Assembly (NCBI RefSeq): GCF_900111375.1
Contig: NZ_FOHB01000008.1
Location: 62,001-126,000, forward strand
DNA: 64,000 nt
Direction: 5' to 3'
Source: Pedococcus cremeus
Lineage (GTDB): Bacteria > Actinomycetota > Actinomycetes > Actinomycetales > Dermatophilaceae
This document shows, piece by piece, positions 43,230-51,909 of this stretch (position 1 is the first letter of the stretch; the number at the start of each line of letters is the position of its first letter). The position numbers and the translations under genes were made by a program. The notes under the pieces were generated by a model. That model was not told where the DNA came from, ran no database searches, and worked only from the letters and a program-made list of their open reading frames with translations.

Positions 43230-44954
43230 TCAGGCGGTGCGGCGAAGGATGCGGGCCTCCCACGGGCGCAGGACGATCGAGCCGTCCGTCGGGCCCGGGG
43301 CGGTGGCCGACTCGGGGTACGAGCCGAGCACCAGCTCGGCACCGGCCCACTCCTCGGCGTCGGGCAGCCCGTCGACCCTGTGGTGGGTGCCGCCGAAGTT
43401 GGCCACCACGAGCAGCGTCGTGCCCTCGAGCGAGCGGGTGAAGGCGTAGACCACCGGGTCGTCCGGCAGCAGCATCGTGAAGTCGCCCTCGGCCACCACG
43501 GGGTCGGCGTGGCGCAGCTCGATGAGCCGCCGGTAGTGGTGGAAGACCGAGTCCGGGTCGGCCAGTGCGTGCTCGGCGTTCACCGTCGGGTAGTTGGGGT
43601 GCACCGGGAACCACGGCACCCCGGTGGTGAAGCCGGCGTGGGGGGAGGCGTCCCACTGGACGGGGGAGCGGGCGTTGTCGCGGCTGCCGAGCCGCAACGC
43701 GTCGAGCACCTCCTCGACGAGCAGGCCCTGGCCTGTGGCGGCCTCGTAGTAGTTGACCGACTCGATGTCCCGGAACGCGGTGGCGTCCTGGAAGGGCACG
43801 TTGGTCATGCCCAGCTCCTCGCCCTGGTAGACGTAGGGCGTACCGCGGTGCAGGTGCAGCACCGTGGCGAGGAGCTTGGCCGACTCGACGCGGAACTCCC
43901 CGTCGTCGCCGAAGCGGGAGACGGCCCGGGGCTGGTCGTGGTTGTTCCAGTAGAGGCTGTTCCAGCCGACCTCGGCCAGGCCCTCCTGCCAGCGACCGAG
44001 CGACTCCTTGAGCTCGACGAGCTGCAGCGGCCGGCGGTCCCACTTGTGCTCGCCGTGGTCGAGGCCGACGTGCTCGAACTGGAACACCATGTCGACCTCG
44101 TGCCGCGCGGGGTCGGTGAAGAGCACGGCGTCCTCGACCGTGACCGCGGGCATCTCGCCGACGGTGAGGAGCGCGTCGCCGCGGCCCTCGAACACCTCGC
44201 GGTGCATCTCCTGGAGGAACTCGTGGATGCGCGGACCGCAGATGTACGACGGGGACCCGTCACCCCAGGGGCCGTCGCCGATCGGCTCCCCGTCGCGCAG
44301 CGGCAGCTCCTTGGAGATCATGTTGATGACGTCCATCCGGAAGCCGTCGACCCCGCGGTCGAGCCACCAGCGCATCATCGCGTAGACGGCCTGGCGCACC
44401 TGCGGGTTCTCCCAGTTCAGGTCGGGCTGCTTCCGGGAGAACAGGTGCAGGTAGTACTCCCCGGTGGCCTCGTCGAGCTGCCAGGTGGACCCGCTGAAGA
44501 ACGAGTGCCAGTTGGTCGGCTCGGCGCCGGGCTGCCCGGCCTCGAAGCCCTCGCGGGGCGGCTGCCACCAGTACCAGTCGCGCTTGGGGTTGTCCTTCGA
44601 CGAACGGGACTCGACGAACCACGGGTGCTCGTCGGAGGTGTGGTTGACCACGAGGTCCATGACGACGCGGATGCCGCGCTCGTGCGCCTTCGCGACCAGC
44701 TCGTCGAAGTCGGCGAGCGTGCCGAACGTCGGGTCGATGTCCTGGTAGTCGCTGATGTCGTAGCCGTTGTCGTCCTGCGGCGACCGGTAGATCGGCGAGA
44801 GCCACACGACGTCGACGCCGAGGGTGGCGAGGTGGTCGAGGCGGTTGATCACGCCCCGCAGGTCGCCGATGCCGTCGCCGTCGGAGTCCTGGAAGCTGCG
44901 CGGGTAGATCTGGTAGACGACGGCGGAGTGGAACCACGGGCGCTCTGCAGGCAT
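43230..44954 (-). CDS. GH13 alpha-glucosidase (oligo-1,6-glucosidase/trehalose-6-P hydrolase type)
   Basis: The 574-residue enzyme carries all GH13 regions: DLVVNHTSDEHPWF (I), nucleophile Asp in GFRMDVINMI (II), acid/base Glu in LLTVGEMPAV (III) and NNHDQPRAVSRFG (IV), with the GH13 subgroup QPDLNWENPQVR segment. It hydrolyses terminal alpha-glucosides such as isomaltose, maltose or trehalose 6-phosphate; the sequence alone does not choose. Cytoplasmic. No sugar transporter is adjacent. Confidence 0.93.
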   Translation of the reverse strand: MPAERPWFHSAVVYQIYPRSFQDSDGDGIGDLRGVINRLDHLATLGVDVVWLSPIYRSPQDDNGYDISDYQDIDPTFGTLADFDELVAKAHERGIRVVMDLVVNHTSDEHPWFVESRSSKDNPKRDWYWWQPPREGFEAGQPGAEPTNWHSFFSGSTWQLDEATGEYYLHLFSRKQPDLNWENPQVRQAVYAMMRWWLDRGVDGFRMDVINMISKELPLRDGEPIGDGPWGDGSPSYICGPRIHEFLQEMHREVFEGRGDALLTVGEMPAVTVEDAVLFTDPARHEVDMVFQFEHVGLDHGEHKWDRRPLQLVELKESLGRWQEGLAEVGWNSLYWNNHDQPRAVSRFGDDGEFRVESAKLLATVLHLHRGTPYVYQGEELGMTNVPFQDATAFRDIESVNYYEAATGQGLLVEEVLDALRLGSRDNARSPVQWDASPHAGFTTGVPWFPVHPNYPTVNAEHALADPDSVFHHYRRLIELRHADPVVAEGDFTMLLPDDPVVYAFTRSLEGTTLLVVANFGGTHHRVDGLPDAEEWAGAELVLGSYPESATAPGPTDGSIVLRPWEARILRRTA

Positions 44955-44998
44955 GGGCAGGAGTCTCCCGTCCCAGGGGCCGGCGCGCGAGCCCTGTC

Positions 44999-46924
44999 TC
45001 AGGCCGCCGTGCGCTGGCCGTTCTGCCCGGTGCGCTGCGCCGCCGCGTCCTCCGCGGGCCGCTCCACCTCGGCGAGCGCCGCCTGCTCCTCACGGCCGGG
45101 CTGCCTCGCGAGCAGGGCCCACAGGATGCAGGCGAGGTCGACGCCCTCCTGCGTCCAGGCGCCGATGATGGCCGGCAGCACGCCGGCGGAGGCGACGAGC
45201 ATGAGCGCGACGGAGAGCCCGACGCCGAGGCCGATGGCCTGCCAGGCGACCGCCATGGTGCGCCGCCCGATCTGCACGGCACGCACGGCTCGGTAGAGGT
45301 CGTCGAGCAGCACGACCACGTCGGCCGACTCGCTCGCCGCCGTCGACCCGCGCGCCCCCATCGCCACCCCCACGTCGGCGGCGGCGAGCACGGGAGCGTC
45401 GTTGACGCCGTCGCCGACCATCATCACCGGCCGGTGGGGCAGTCCCGCGACGATGTCGACCTTGTCCTGGGGCAGCAGCCCGGCCCGCACGTCGTCGATG
45501 CCGATGGCCGAGCCGATGTGCTGCGCCGTGGCCGGGGCGTCGCCGGTGAGCATGAGCACCTGGCCCACGCCGGTGGCGCGCAGCGCCGCGATGGTGCGGG
45601 CGGTGTCGTGGCGCACGTGGTCGGCGAGCGCCAGCCGGCCGGCATACCCGCCGTCGACGGCGACGTGCACCGCGCTGTGGCCGGGGGCGAGCGGGAGGTC
45701 GGGTATGCCGCGGACGTGGCTCGCGACGTAGTCCTCCTTGCCGACCACGACGGTGTGGCCCTCGACCGTGGCGGTGACCCCGTGCGCAGTGGTCTCCTGC
45801 CCGGCGTGGGCCACCGGGAGGGTCAGGCCGCGCTCGCGGGCGCCGGCGACGATGGCCTCGGCGAGCGGGTGCGTCGAGAGGCGCTCGACCCCGGCGGCCA
45901 GGGCGAGCACGGCGTCCGGGTGCATCCCGTCGGCGACGTCGACGGCTGCCAGCTCCGGCGCGCCCCGGGTGAGCGTGCCGGTCTTGTCGAAGGCCGCGGT
46001 GCGGATGTGCGAGAGCTGTTCGAGGGTGCCGCCGTTCTTGACGATGATGCCGTGGTGGGCAGCCCGCGACATGCCGGCCATGAAGGCCACGGGTGCGGCG
46101 ATGAGCAGCGGGCACGGCGTCGCCACCACGAGCACCTCGGCGAAGCGCGAGGCCTCCCCGCTGAGCCACCACGCGGCGCCTGCGATGGTGAACGACACCA
46201 GCGTGAACGGCACCGCGACCCGGTCGGCGAGGCGCACGAACGGGGCGCGGGAGCGCTGGGCCTCGCTGACCAGGTCGATGATCCGCTGGTACTGCGAGTC
46301 GGCCGCGGACGCGGTCGCGCGCAGGATGATCGGACGGGCACCGGTGACGGATCCCGACATCACCGGTTCGCCGCGCACGTGCTCGACCGGCAGCGGCTCG
46401 CCGGTGAGCGACGACTCGTCGAAGGCCGCGGAGGTGCTCAGCAGCAGCCCGTCGACCGGCAGCACCTCTCCGGGCTTGACGAGCAGCTCGTCGTCGGGCT
46501 GCACCTCGCCGACGGGCACGTCGGTCGTGTGGCCGCTGCCGCCGGGCACGAGCCGGTGGGCGGTGCGGGGCGCGCGGTCGAGGAGTGCCGACAGCTCGCG
46601 CTCCGCCCGGCCGGCGGCGAGGGCCTCCAGGGCACGGCCGGTGGTCATCATCAGCACGATGACGAGGGAGGCCCAGTACTCGCCGACCACGACGGTGGAG
46701 ACGATCGCGGTGACTGCGAGCACGTCGACGCCGTAACGGCCGCGGCGCAGGTCGACCAGCATGTGCCAGGTGCGGACGGCGGCGAAGCCGAGGCTGAACG
46801 CCGACACGGTCCAGCGCGCGGCCTCCGGCTGGTCGAGGGCGATCAGCAGCCCGCCGACCGCGCCCACCAGGAGCGTCAGGAGGCCGAACCAGTGACGCCG
46901 CGCGAAGGCGGCGAGCGGACGCAT
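44999..46924 (-). CDS. P1B-type heavy-metal P-type ATPase lacking HMA domain
   Basis: About 641 residues from the ATG at 46924. Motifs: TGEP actuator loop (DESSLTGEPLP), membrane metal motif ATPCPLLIAAP (TPC rather than CPC), phosphorylation site FDKTGTLTRG, HP-type STHPLAEAI and hinge GDGVNDAPVL. There is no N-terminal HMA domain, and the TPC motif does not match the classic copper or zinc groups, so the metal is uncertain. It follows the OsmC gene by 2 bp, making one operon that diverges from the sulfide-oxidation operon. Confidence 0.92.
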   Translation of the reverse strand: MRPLAAFARRHWFGLLTLLVGAVGGLLIALDQPEAARWTVSAFSLGFAAVRTWHMLVDLRRGRYGVDVLAVTAIVSTVVVGEYWASLVIVLMMTTGRALEALAAGRAERELSALLDRAPRTAHRLVPGGSGHTTDVPVGEVQPDDELLVKPGEVLPVDGLLLSTSAAFDESSLTGEPLPVEHVRGEPVMSGSVTGARPIILRATASAADSQYQRIIDLVSEAQRSRAPFVRLADRVAVPFTLVSFTIAGAAWWLSGEASRFAEVLVVATPCPLLIAAPVAFMAGMSRAAHHGIIVKNGGTLEQLSHIRTAAFDKTGTLTRGAPELAAVDVADGMHPDAVLALAAGVERLSTHPLAEAIVAGARERGLTLPVAHAGQETTAHGVTATVEGHTVVVGKEDYVASHVRGIPDLPLAPGHSAVHVAVDGGYAGRLALADHVRHDTARTIAALRATGVGQVLMLTGDAPATAQHIGSAIGIDDVRAGLLPQDKVDIVAGLPHRPVMMVGDGVNDAPVLAAADVGVAMGARGSTAASESADVVVLLDDLYRAVRAVQIGRRTMAVAWQAIGLGVGLSVALMLVASAGVLPAIIGAWTQEGVDLACILWALLARQPGREEQAALAEVERPAEDAAAQRTGQNGQRTAA

Positions 46925-46926
46925 CG

Positions 46927-47364
46927 TCAGGCCACCTCCGCGGCCTCCGGCTCGGTGAGGCGCACCACGACGTCGGGCTGGGTGGTGAGGGTGTTGTGCA
47001 CCGTGCAGTGGCTGGCGACGGCGAGCAGCGGCTCGCGACGCGACTCGGGAACGCCGGCCGGCACGTGCAGCCGCAGGTCGACGGCGGCCACCCGTGCCGG
47101 TCGCGACCCCATCTCGTATGCCGCGTCGACGGCCAGGCCCTCGGTGGGCAGGCCGTGTCGGGCGAGGTAGCGACGCGCGTAGAAGGCGACGCACGAGGCG
47201 AGGCCGGCCACGAACAGCTCGGTCGGGGTGGGCGCGGTGTCCCGGCCACCCGCGTCGACGGGCTGGTCGACCGTGAGGCGGTGCCCACGCACGCCGATCG
47301 TGAACTCGTCGCCGCTCAGGTGGTCGACGCGCACGGTGGTGGCTGAGGAGGCGGCGGCGCTCAT
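46927..47364 (-). CDS. OsmC-family thiol peroxidase-like protein
   Basis: The 145-residue protein starts at the ATG at 47364 behind GAGAGGA. Two conserved cysteines (FVAGLASCVAFYARR and AVASHCTVHNT) form the expected peroxidatic pair of OsmC/Ohr proteins, which reduce organic hydroperoxides and can process persulfides. Operon position before a metal ATPase and opposite SQR suggests a role in reactive-sulfur homeostasis; this is inference. Confidence 0.9.
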   Translation of the reverse strand: MSAAASSATTVRVDHLSGDEFTIGVRGHRLTVDQPVDAGGRDTAPTPTELFVAGLASCVAFYARRYLARHGLPTEGLAVDAAYEMGSRPARVAAVDLRLHVPAGVPESRREPLLAVASHCTVHNTLTTQPDVVVRLTEPEAAEVA

Positions 47365-47404
47365 GGTGGTCCTCTCTCTGAGTCTGCTCCCACCCCATCA
47401 CCGA

Positions 47405-47418
47405 TACCCCTAGGGGTA
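47405..47418. promoter_or_regulatory. CsoR/CstR-like operator TACCCCTAGGGGTA
   Basis: A perfect 14-bp palindrome lies between the divergent OsmC-ATPase and SQR operons, 41 bp from the first and 99 bp from the second. C-tract/G-tract TACCCC-n-GGGGTA symmetry is the hallmark of CsoR-family operators, and the centre TA fits persulfide-sensing CstR sites. No such regulator gene is in the window. TTGACC at 47438-47443 may be the -35 of the SQR operon. Confidence 0.72.
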
Positions 47419-47516
47419 ATAGGGACCTTCGGCACTATTGACCCCTCTGAGGCCTTCCTACCGTCGATGGCGAAGACGAACAGCACCCGTCACAGCACGC
47501 AAGGAGTGGGTTGGCA

Positions 47517-48782
47517 ATGAGGCGTCTCGTGGTCCTCGGTGGCGGCACGGCCGGCACGATGATCGTCAACAAGCTGCGGAAGAGGCTGCCGCGCGAGCAG
47601 TGGGAGATCACCGTCGTCGACCGTGACGACAACCACCTGTACCAGCCCGGCTACCTCTTCCTCCCGTTCGGCACCTACACGGCCGGGCAGGTCGTCCGGA
47701 AGCGGCACACGCTCATCCCCGACGGCGTCGACCTGGTGCTCGCCGAGGTCGACCGGGTCGAGGCCGACAAGAACACCGTGCACCTGCAGGACGGACGCAC
47801 CCTGGGCTACGACTACCTCGTCATCGCCACGGGGACCTCGCCCCGACCGGACCAGACCCCCGGCATGCTGGGGGAGCAGTGGCGCCGGAGCGTCTTCGAC
47901 TTCTACTCCTTCGAGGGTGCCCAGGCGCTGGCCGGGGCGCTGCGGTCCTTCGACCACGGCCGGCTCGTCGTGCACATCACCGAGATGCCGATCAAGTGCC
48001 CGGTGGCGCCGCTCGAGTTCACGTTCCTGGCCGACGCCTTCCTGCGCGAGCGTGGCATCCGCGACCGGGTCGAGCTGGTCTACGTCACGCCGCTGTCCGG
48101 CGCCTTCACCCAGCCGATCGCCTCCGCCCAGCTCGGCTCGATGCTCGAGGAGCGCAAGATCCTCGTCGAGCCCGACTTCATGATCGAGAGCGTCGACAAC
48201 GACAAGAAGGCGATCGTCTCCTTCGACGAGCGCGTGGTGCCGTTCGACCTGCTCGTCACGATCCCCCTCAACATGGGCGCCGACTTCGTGGCCCGCTCGG
48301 GCCTGGGCGACGAGCTCAACTACGTGCCGGTCGACAAGCACACGCTGCTGTCGAAGAAGCACGACAACGTGTTCGCCGTCGGTGACGCCTCCGACATCCC
48401 GGCCTCCAAGGCGGGATCGGTGGCCCACTTCGCCGTCGACGTCTTCGTCGGCAACTTCCTGGAGCACGTCTCCGGACGCCCGATGACCGGCTCGTTCGAC
48501 GGGCACGCGAACTGCTTCGTCGAGTCCGGCAACGGCAAGGGCCTGCTCATCGACTTCAACTACGACACCCAGCCGCTGCCGGGGAAGTTCCCGGTGCCGG
48601 CGCTGGGCCCGATGAGCCTGCTCAAGGAGACCCGCGCCAACCACCTCGGGAAGCTCGCGTTCCGGTGGATCTACTGGAACGTCCTGCTCCCCGGCCGGCC
48701 CCTTCCCCTTCCGGTCCACATGTCCATGGCCGGAAAGGTCACCACCCCCGCCACCACCGCACCGCACACCGACAAGGAGTGA
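47517..48782 (+). CDS. Sulfide:quinone oxidoreductase-like FAD enzyme
   Basis: The 421-residue flavoprotein has RLVVLGGGTAGTMIVNKLRK (FAD), YDYLVIATGTSPRPD, HITEMPIKCPVAPLEF (with the SQR-type redox Cys), KHDNVFAVGDASDIPASKAGS and a C-terminal membrane-facing helix. SQR oxidises sulfide to persulfide and passes electrons to quinone. The ATG at 47517 follows AAGGAG with 10-nt spacing; a TTG at 47511 is closer. It heads an operon with the DsrC/TusE and DsrE-like genes, which should take the persulfide onwards. Confidence 0.9.
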   Translation: MRRLVVLGGGTAGTMIVNKLRKRLPREQWEITVVDRDDNHLYQPGYLFLPFGTYTAGQVVRKRHTLIPDGVDLVLAEVDRVEADKNTVHLQDGRTLGYDYLVIATGTSPRPDQTPGMLGEQWRRSVFDFYSFEGAQALAGALRSFDHGRLVVHITEMPIKCPVAPLEFTFLADAFLRERGIRDRVELVYVTPLSGAFTQPIASAQLGSMLEERKILVEPDFMIESVDNDKKAIVSFDERVVPFDLLVTIPLNMGADFVARSGLGDELNYVPVDKHTLLSKKHDNVFAVGDASDIPASKAGSVAHFAVDVFVGNFLEHVSGRPMTGSFDGHANCFVESGNGKGLLIDFNYDTQPLPGKFPVPALGPMSLLKETRANHLGKLAFRWIYWNVLLPGRPLPLPVHMSMAGKVTTPATTAPHTDKE

Positions 48783-48787
48783 GCCAG

Positions 48788-49102
48788 ATGCCTGTCACGA
48801 CCATCGACGGCCGCCAGGTCCACGTCAACGAAGAGGGGTTCCTCACCGAGCCCGCCGAGTGGGACGAAGCCCTCGGCAAGACCTTGGCCGCGCAGATCGG
48901 CATCGAGCTGACCGACGAGCACTGGAAGGCGATCCGCTTCCTGCGCGAGGACTTCGCCGCCCAGGGCGAGACGCCCACCCTGCGCCGCGTCACCGTCGCC
49001 GGCGGCATCCCGACCAAGCAGCTGTTCCAGCTCTTCCCGCAGAAGCCGGCCAAGAAGATGGCCTACATCGCCGGCCTGCCGAAGCCGCACGGCTGCGTCT
49101 GA
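48788..49102 (+). CDS. TusE/DsrC-family sulfur-relay protein with a single C-terminal Cys
   Basis: The 104-residue protein has the DsrC fold (EEGFLTEPAEWDEALGKTLA, DEHWKAIRFLREDF) and ends GLPKPHGCV, with the essential penultimate Cys103. The second DsrC cysteine, normally eleven residues earlier, is replaced (KKMAYIAGLP), so it cannot form the intramolecular trisulfide of dissimilatory DsrC and acts more like a one-cysteine carrier. It lies 5 bp after SQR in the same operon. Confidence 0.9.
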   Translation: MPVTTIDGRQVHVNEEGFLTEPAEWDEALGKTLAAQIGIELTDEHWKAIRFLREDFAAQGETPTLRRVTVAGGIPTKQLFQLFPQKPAKKMAYIAGLPKPHGCV

Positions 49103-49145
49103 CCCCAACCACCGCACCACATCTCCACGCACACAAGAGGTTTCG

Positions 49146-49661
49146 ATGACCACCACCGACACGGCCCCCGCCATCATCCCCGACTTCGGCACCGAGGCCA
49201 CCGCGGGCCGCAAGCTCGCCATCATCTGCTCCAAGGGCAGCCTCGACATGGCCTACCCGGGCCTGATCCTGGCCAACGCCGCCCTGGGCGAGGGCGTGGA
49301 GACGCACCTGTTCTTCACGTTCTGGGGCTTCGACATGATCAACAAGAAGACGATGCACGAGCTGAAGTTCACACCGCTGGGCAACACCGCCACGCACATG
49401 CCGCAGGGGCTCGGCGGCCTGCCGGGGATCACCCACATGGCGACGTCGAAGTTCAAGAAGTCGATCGCCGAGCTCGACGTGCCCGAGGTGCCCGACTTCC
49501 TCGAGCAGATCGTCGCCTCCGGCGGCCACCTGTGGGCGTGCCGCATGTCGGCCGACATGAACCACCTCACCGAGGAGGACCTCTACGAGGAGGTCGAAGG
49601 CATCATCAGCGCGAGCGACTTCATCGAGAAGACCGACGGCGCCCAGCTGCTCTTCATCTAG
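49146..49661 (+). CDS. DsrE/DsrF-like family protein
   Basis: The 171-residue protein has KLAIICSKGSLDMAYPGLILANAALGEGVETHLFFTFWGF, followed by SIAELDVPEVPDF and a second Cys in GGHLWACRMSADMN. This is the DsrE2-like family of sulfurtransferases that hand persulfide to TusE/DsrC or TusA; here it lies 43 bp after a TusE-like gene. Cys28 and the WAC Cys are the likely sulfur carriers. It completes a three-gene sulfide-oxidation and persulfide-relay operon. Confidence 0.87.
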   Translation: MTTTDTAPAIIPDFGTEATAGRKLAIICSKGSLDMAYPGLILANAALGEGVETHLFFTFWGFDMINKKTMHELKFTPLGNTATHMPQGLGGLPGITHMATSKFKKSIAELDVPEVPDFLEQIVASGGHLWACRMSADMNHLTEEDLYEEVEGIISASDFIEKTDGAQLLFI

Positions 49662-49731
49662 GGTGCACAGCATTTGAGCGCCTGAGTTCGCCTGCTCCGC
49701 AGGGGAGTTCGTCACCTCCGGTGCGGTGATG

Positions 49732-49773
49732 GTATGCCGTGTGGCCACCACGGGTGGTGACCGCACGGCATAC
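49732..49773. terminator. Hairpin with GTATGCC/GGCATAC arms ending the sulfur operon
   Basis: GTATGCCGTG (49732-49741) pairs with CACGGCATAC (49764-49773), with CCACC/GGTGG inside. It terminates the operon, and the convergent glutaredoxin-like gene. Here the over-represented heptamer forms both arms. Confidence 0.7.
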
Positions 49774-49787
49774 GTGTGCCCGGGGTG

Positions 49788-50252
49788 TCAGCGCCGGGGG
49801 AGCCGCTCGCGGACCCAGGCGGGGCGCGGGTTGGTGGTCGCGGAGTCGCCCACGAAGACGGTGGGCACCGTCTCGTCCCCGCTGTTGGCGGCGCGGACCC
49901 GGGCCGAGGCGGCCGGGTCACGGGTCACGTCCACCCAGATGGCGCGGTTGCCGGTGCGGCCGAGCGCGATCCGCAGCCGCAGGCAGTAGCTGCACCCCGG
50001 ACGCCAGTAGACGACGGGGACGCCGGTCTCCCACGCCAGCCGGCGGGCGTCCCGGTCGCTCGGTGACGTGGGGAAGAACCTGGGGGAGAGCACCCAGGCG
50101 GCCAGCAGCAGGAGCGCCGAGCCGACGAGGTCGGAGCTCGACGGCGGAGATGTCAGCAGGGGGACGACAGCGACCGCGGCCACCCAGCCGGAGAGCCACC
50201 AGCGACGCACCACTCCGGAGCTGCTGCGGCGTTCTGGTGACGGGCCGGCCAT
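49788..50252 (-). CDS. Membrane-anchored glutaredoxin-like protein
   Basis: The 154-residue protein starts at the ATG at 50252. Two membrane helices (about 18-35 and 40-56) precede a glutaredoxin-like domain with the dithiol motif WRPGCSYC (Cys87, Cys90), cis-Pro loop ETVPTVFVGDS and a helical end. The CSYC active site resembles mycoredoxin-type glutaredoxins that use mycothiol. The C-terminal domain should face the cytoplasm if the N-terminus is inside. TACGGT at 50260-50265, seven bases before the ATG, suggests leaderless expression. Confidence 0.85.
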   Translation of the reverse strand: MAGPSPERRSSSGVVRRWWLSGWVAAVAVVPLLTSPPSSSDLVGSALLLLAAWVLSPRFFPTSPSDRDARRLAWETGVPVVYWRPGCSYCLRLRIALGRTGNRAIWVDVTRDPAASARVRAANSGDETVPTVFVGDSATTNPRPAWVRERLPRR

Positions 50253-50275
50253 GCCGGCAACCGTAGCCGGTGCGC

Positions 50276-50599
50276 TCAGGTGCCCCAGATCTGGCCGCGC
50301 AGGTGGAGCCGGTCGCACAGGGCTCGCAGCTGTTCGGTGTGCAGCTCGACCAGCACCGGTCGAGCCCCGTCGCCACCGTCGGCCCCGTCGGCGCCGCGGA
50401 CGAAGATCCCGTAGATGTAGGGGTACGACGGCGGCCCCACCGCCCGGAGCCGGCGCAGCACCGCGTCGGCGGGCACCTCGTTCCGGACGCCCAGCGAGTC
50501 GGCCGTGACCCGGTTCCCCCGGGCGAGAACGCCGTTCATCTCCTCGATCTGGCGCAGCTCCGTGGTGTGGCTGGTCATCGCCATCGCGTGGTCGGTCAT
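50276..50599 (-). CDS. Hypothetical protein, 107 residues
   Basis: The ATG at 50599 follows GATGAGG. The soluble product has a Met/Thr-rich start, a helix (TELRQIEEMNGVLARGN), and YPYIYGIFVRGADGADGGDG ahead of a short helical end. I recognise no family. Coding potential rests on a good ribosome-binding site, codon usage and lack of a rival frame. Confidence 0.55.
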   Translation of the reverse strand: MTDHAMAMTSHTTELRQIEEMNGVLARGNRVTADSLGVRNEVPADAVLRRLRAVGPPSYPYIYGIFVRGADGADGGDGARPVLVELHTEQLRALCDRLHLRGQIWGT

Positions 50600-50823
50600 C
50601 GAAACCTCATCCCTCTCGGCAGCCGGTGCTCGTGCCCCGGTGCCTCCAGCTCCAGCGTGCAGATGAGGTGGCCGGACGGTCAGAGCCGTAGGTCCCGGTG
50701 GGGCACGGGGCGCAGGGCGCGTCGTGAAGGACTCACGACGTGGCCCGCCCTCGGGCGTGGGACCAACGGCTCTGGTTCCGGGCCCCGGCGCCGCGGACCA
50801 TGGGCGCTGAGGAGGTGTCGACG

Positions 50824-51375
50824 ATGTCTTCGTTGAGGTGGGCCGGGTTCGCCGTGATGGCGGCCTTCTCGGGGTTCGCGGCGCTGATGCTCGGGGGCTA
50901 CGCCGTGGTGGACATCGGCGGGTGGCGGGCCGTCGGCCTCATCGCCGCTGTTGCCGTCCCTCTGCTGTGCCTGTGCCTCCTGGCGTGGTGGCGGCCCGGT
51001 GTCGCGGTGCCCGTGCTCGCGGTGGCCTGTCTCGCGCCGGTGGCCTTCGGTGTGCTCGAGCTGCTCGACTGGCAGCGCTGGTCGTCCTGGGAGGACCAGC
51101 ACGGCCCGGTCTCGCTGGTGCTCGTGCTCCTGGTCGGCGTGGCGCTGGCCGTGCTGGGCCTGAACAGGCCGCGCGAGGCCGGCGTGATGCTGCTCGCCAT
51201 CGTGCTCGTCCCCCTGCTGCTGGAGACGATCGGCGCGGGTAGCGAGTGGGGGCGGCCGCTCTCGATCGCCGTCCTCTTCGTGCCGGTGCTCGCCTCCGGA
51301 GTCCTGTTCCTGCTGGCCGCCCGCCAGGACGCCGGCCCCCGGTCCGTCCCGCGCGGAGGCAGGCTCGCCCACTAG
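50824..51375 (+). CDS. Membrane protein with about six helices, unknown function
   Basis: The ATG at 50824 follows GAGGAGG. The 183-residue product is almost wholly hydrophobic, with a short charged loop DWQRWSSWEDQHGP and GLNRPREAG. No family recognised. It ends 8 bp before the Imm5-like gene, so the two may be one transcript; a link between them is not established. Confidence 0.65.
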   Translation: MSSLRWAGFAVMAAFSGFAALMLGGYAVVDIGGWRAVGLIAAVAVPLLCLCLLAWWRPGVAVPVLAVACLAPVAFGVLELLDWQRWSSWEDQHGPVSLVLVLLVGVALAVLGLNRPREAGVMLLAIVLVPLLLETIGAGSEWGRPLSIAVLFVPVLASGVLFLLAARQDAGPRSVPRGGRLAH

Positions 51376-51383
51376 GAGTCCTC

Positions 51384-51818
51384 ATGGGAAAGATCGCCGT
51401 ACGACTCGACACCGACCAGCACCGGTCGCTGGCTCGCTGGGCCACTGACTGCGCGGAGCACGTGCTGCCCACCTTCGAGCGCGTCTGCCCCGACGACGAC
51501 CGTCCCCGCCGCGCCGTGGAGGCGGCTCGGGCCTGGGCCACTGGTGAGCTGTCGGCGGGCGCCGCTCGGGACGCGGCGTTCGCGGCCCACGACGCTGCCC
51601 GCGAGACGGCCGACCCGGCCGCCGCTGCGGCAGCCAGGGCGGCGGGCCATGCGGCGGCCACCGCACACGTCGCCGGCCACGCCGCTCACGCAGCCACGTA
51701 TGCCGCGACCGCGGCCAGTGCTGCCGAGCCGGCAGATCCCGCGGCAGCGGCGGAGGAGCGCCGGTGGCAGCTCGCCCGACTTCCGCGCGGCCTCGGGAGG
51801 GCGGCCTTTCCCGGCTGA
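51384..51818 (+). CDS. Putative immunity protein (Imm5-like), Ala-rich
   Basis: The ATG at 51384 follows AGGAG. The 144-residue helical protein has RLDTDQHRSLARWATDCAEHVLPTFE and HDAARETADPAAAAAARAAG, close to the Imm-5 (PF14423) pattern found beside polymorphic toxins. No toxin, secretion or repeat protein is near. It may be an orphan immunity gene or a family member with another role. Confidence 0.65.
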   Translation: MGKIAVRLDTDQHRSLARWATDCAEHVLPTFERVCPDDDRPRRAVEAARAWATGELSAGAARDAAFAAHDAARETADPAAAAAARAAGHAAATAHVAGHAAHAATYAATAASAAEPADPAAAAEERRWQLARLPRGLGRAAFPG

Positions 51819-51909
51819 GCGCACCGGTCGAGGGGCTACGCCAAAAGGCTGAAATCCCTTCTCGGATGCGGCGATATCGGGATCAATGGGGCATCCTGAA
51901 CTGGCAGTG

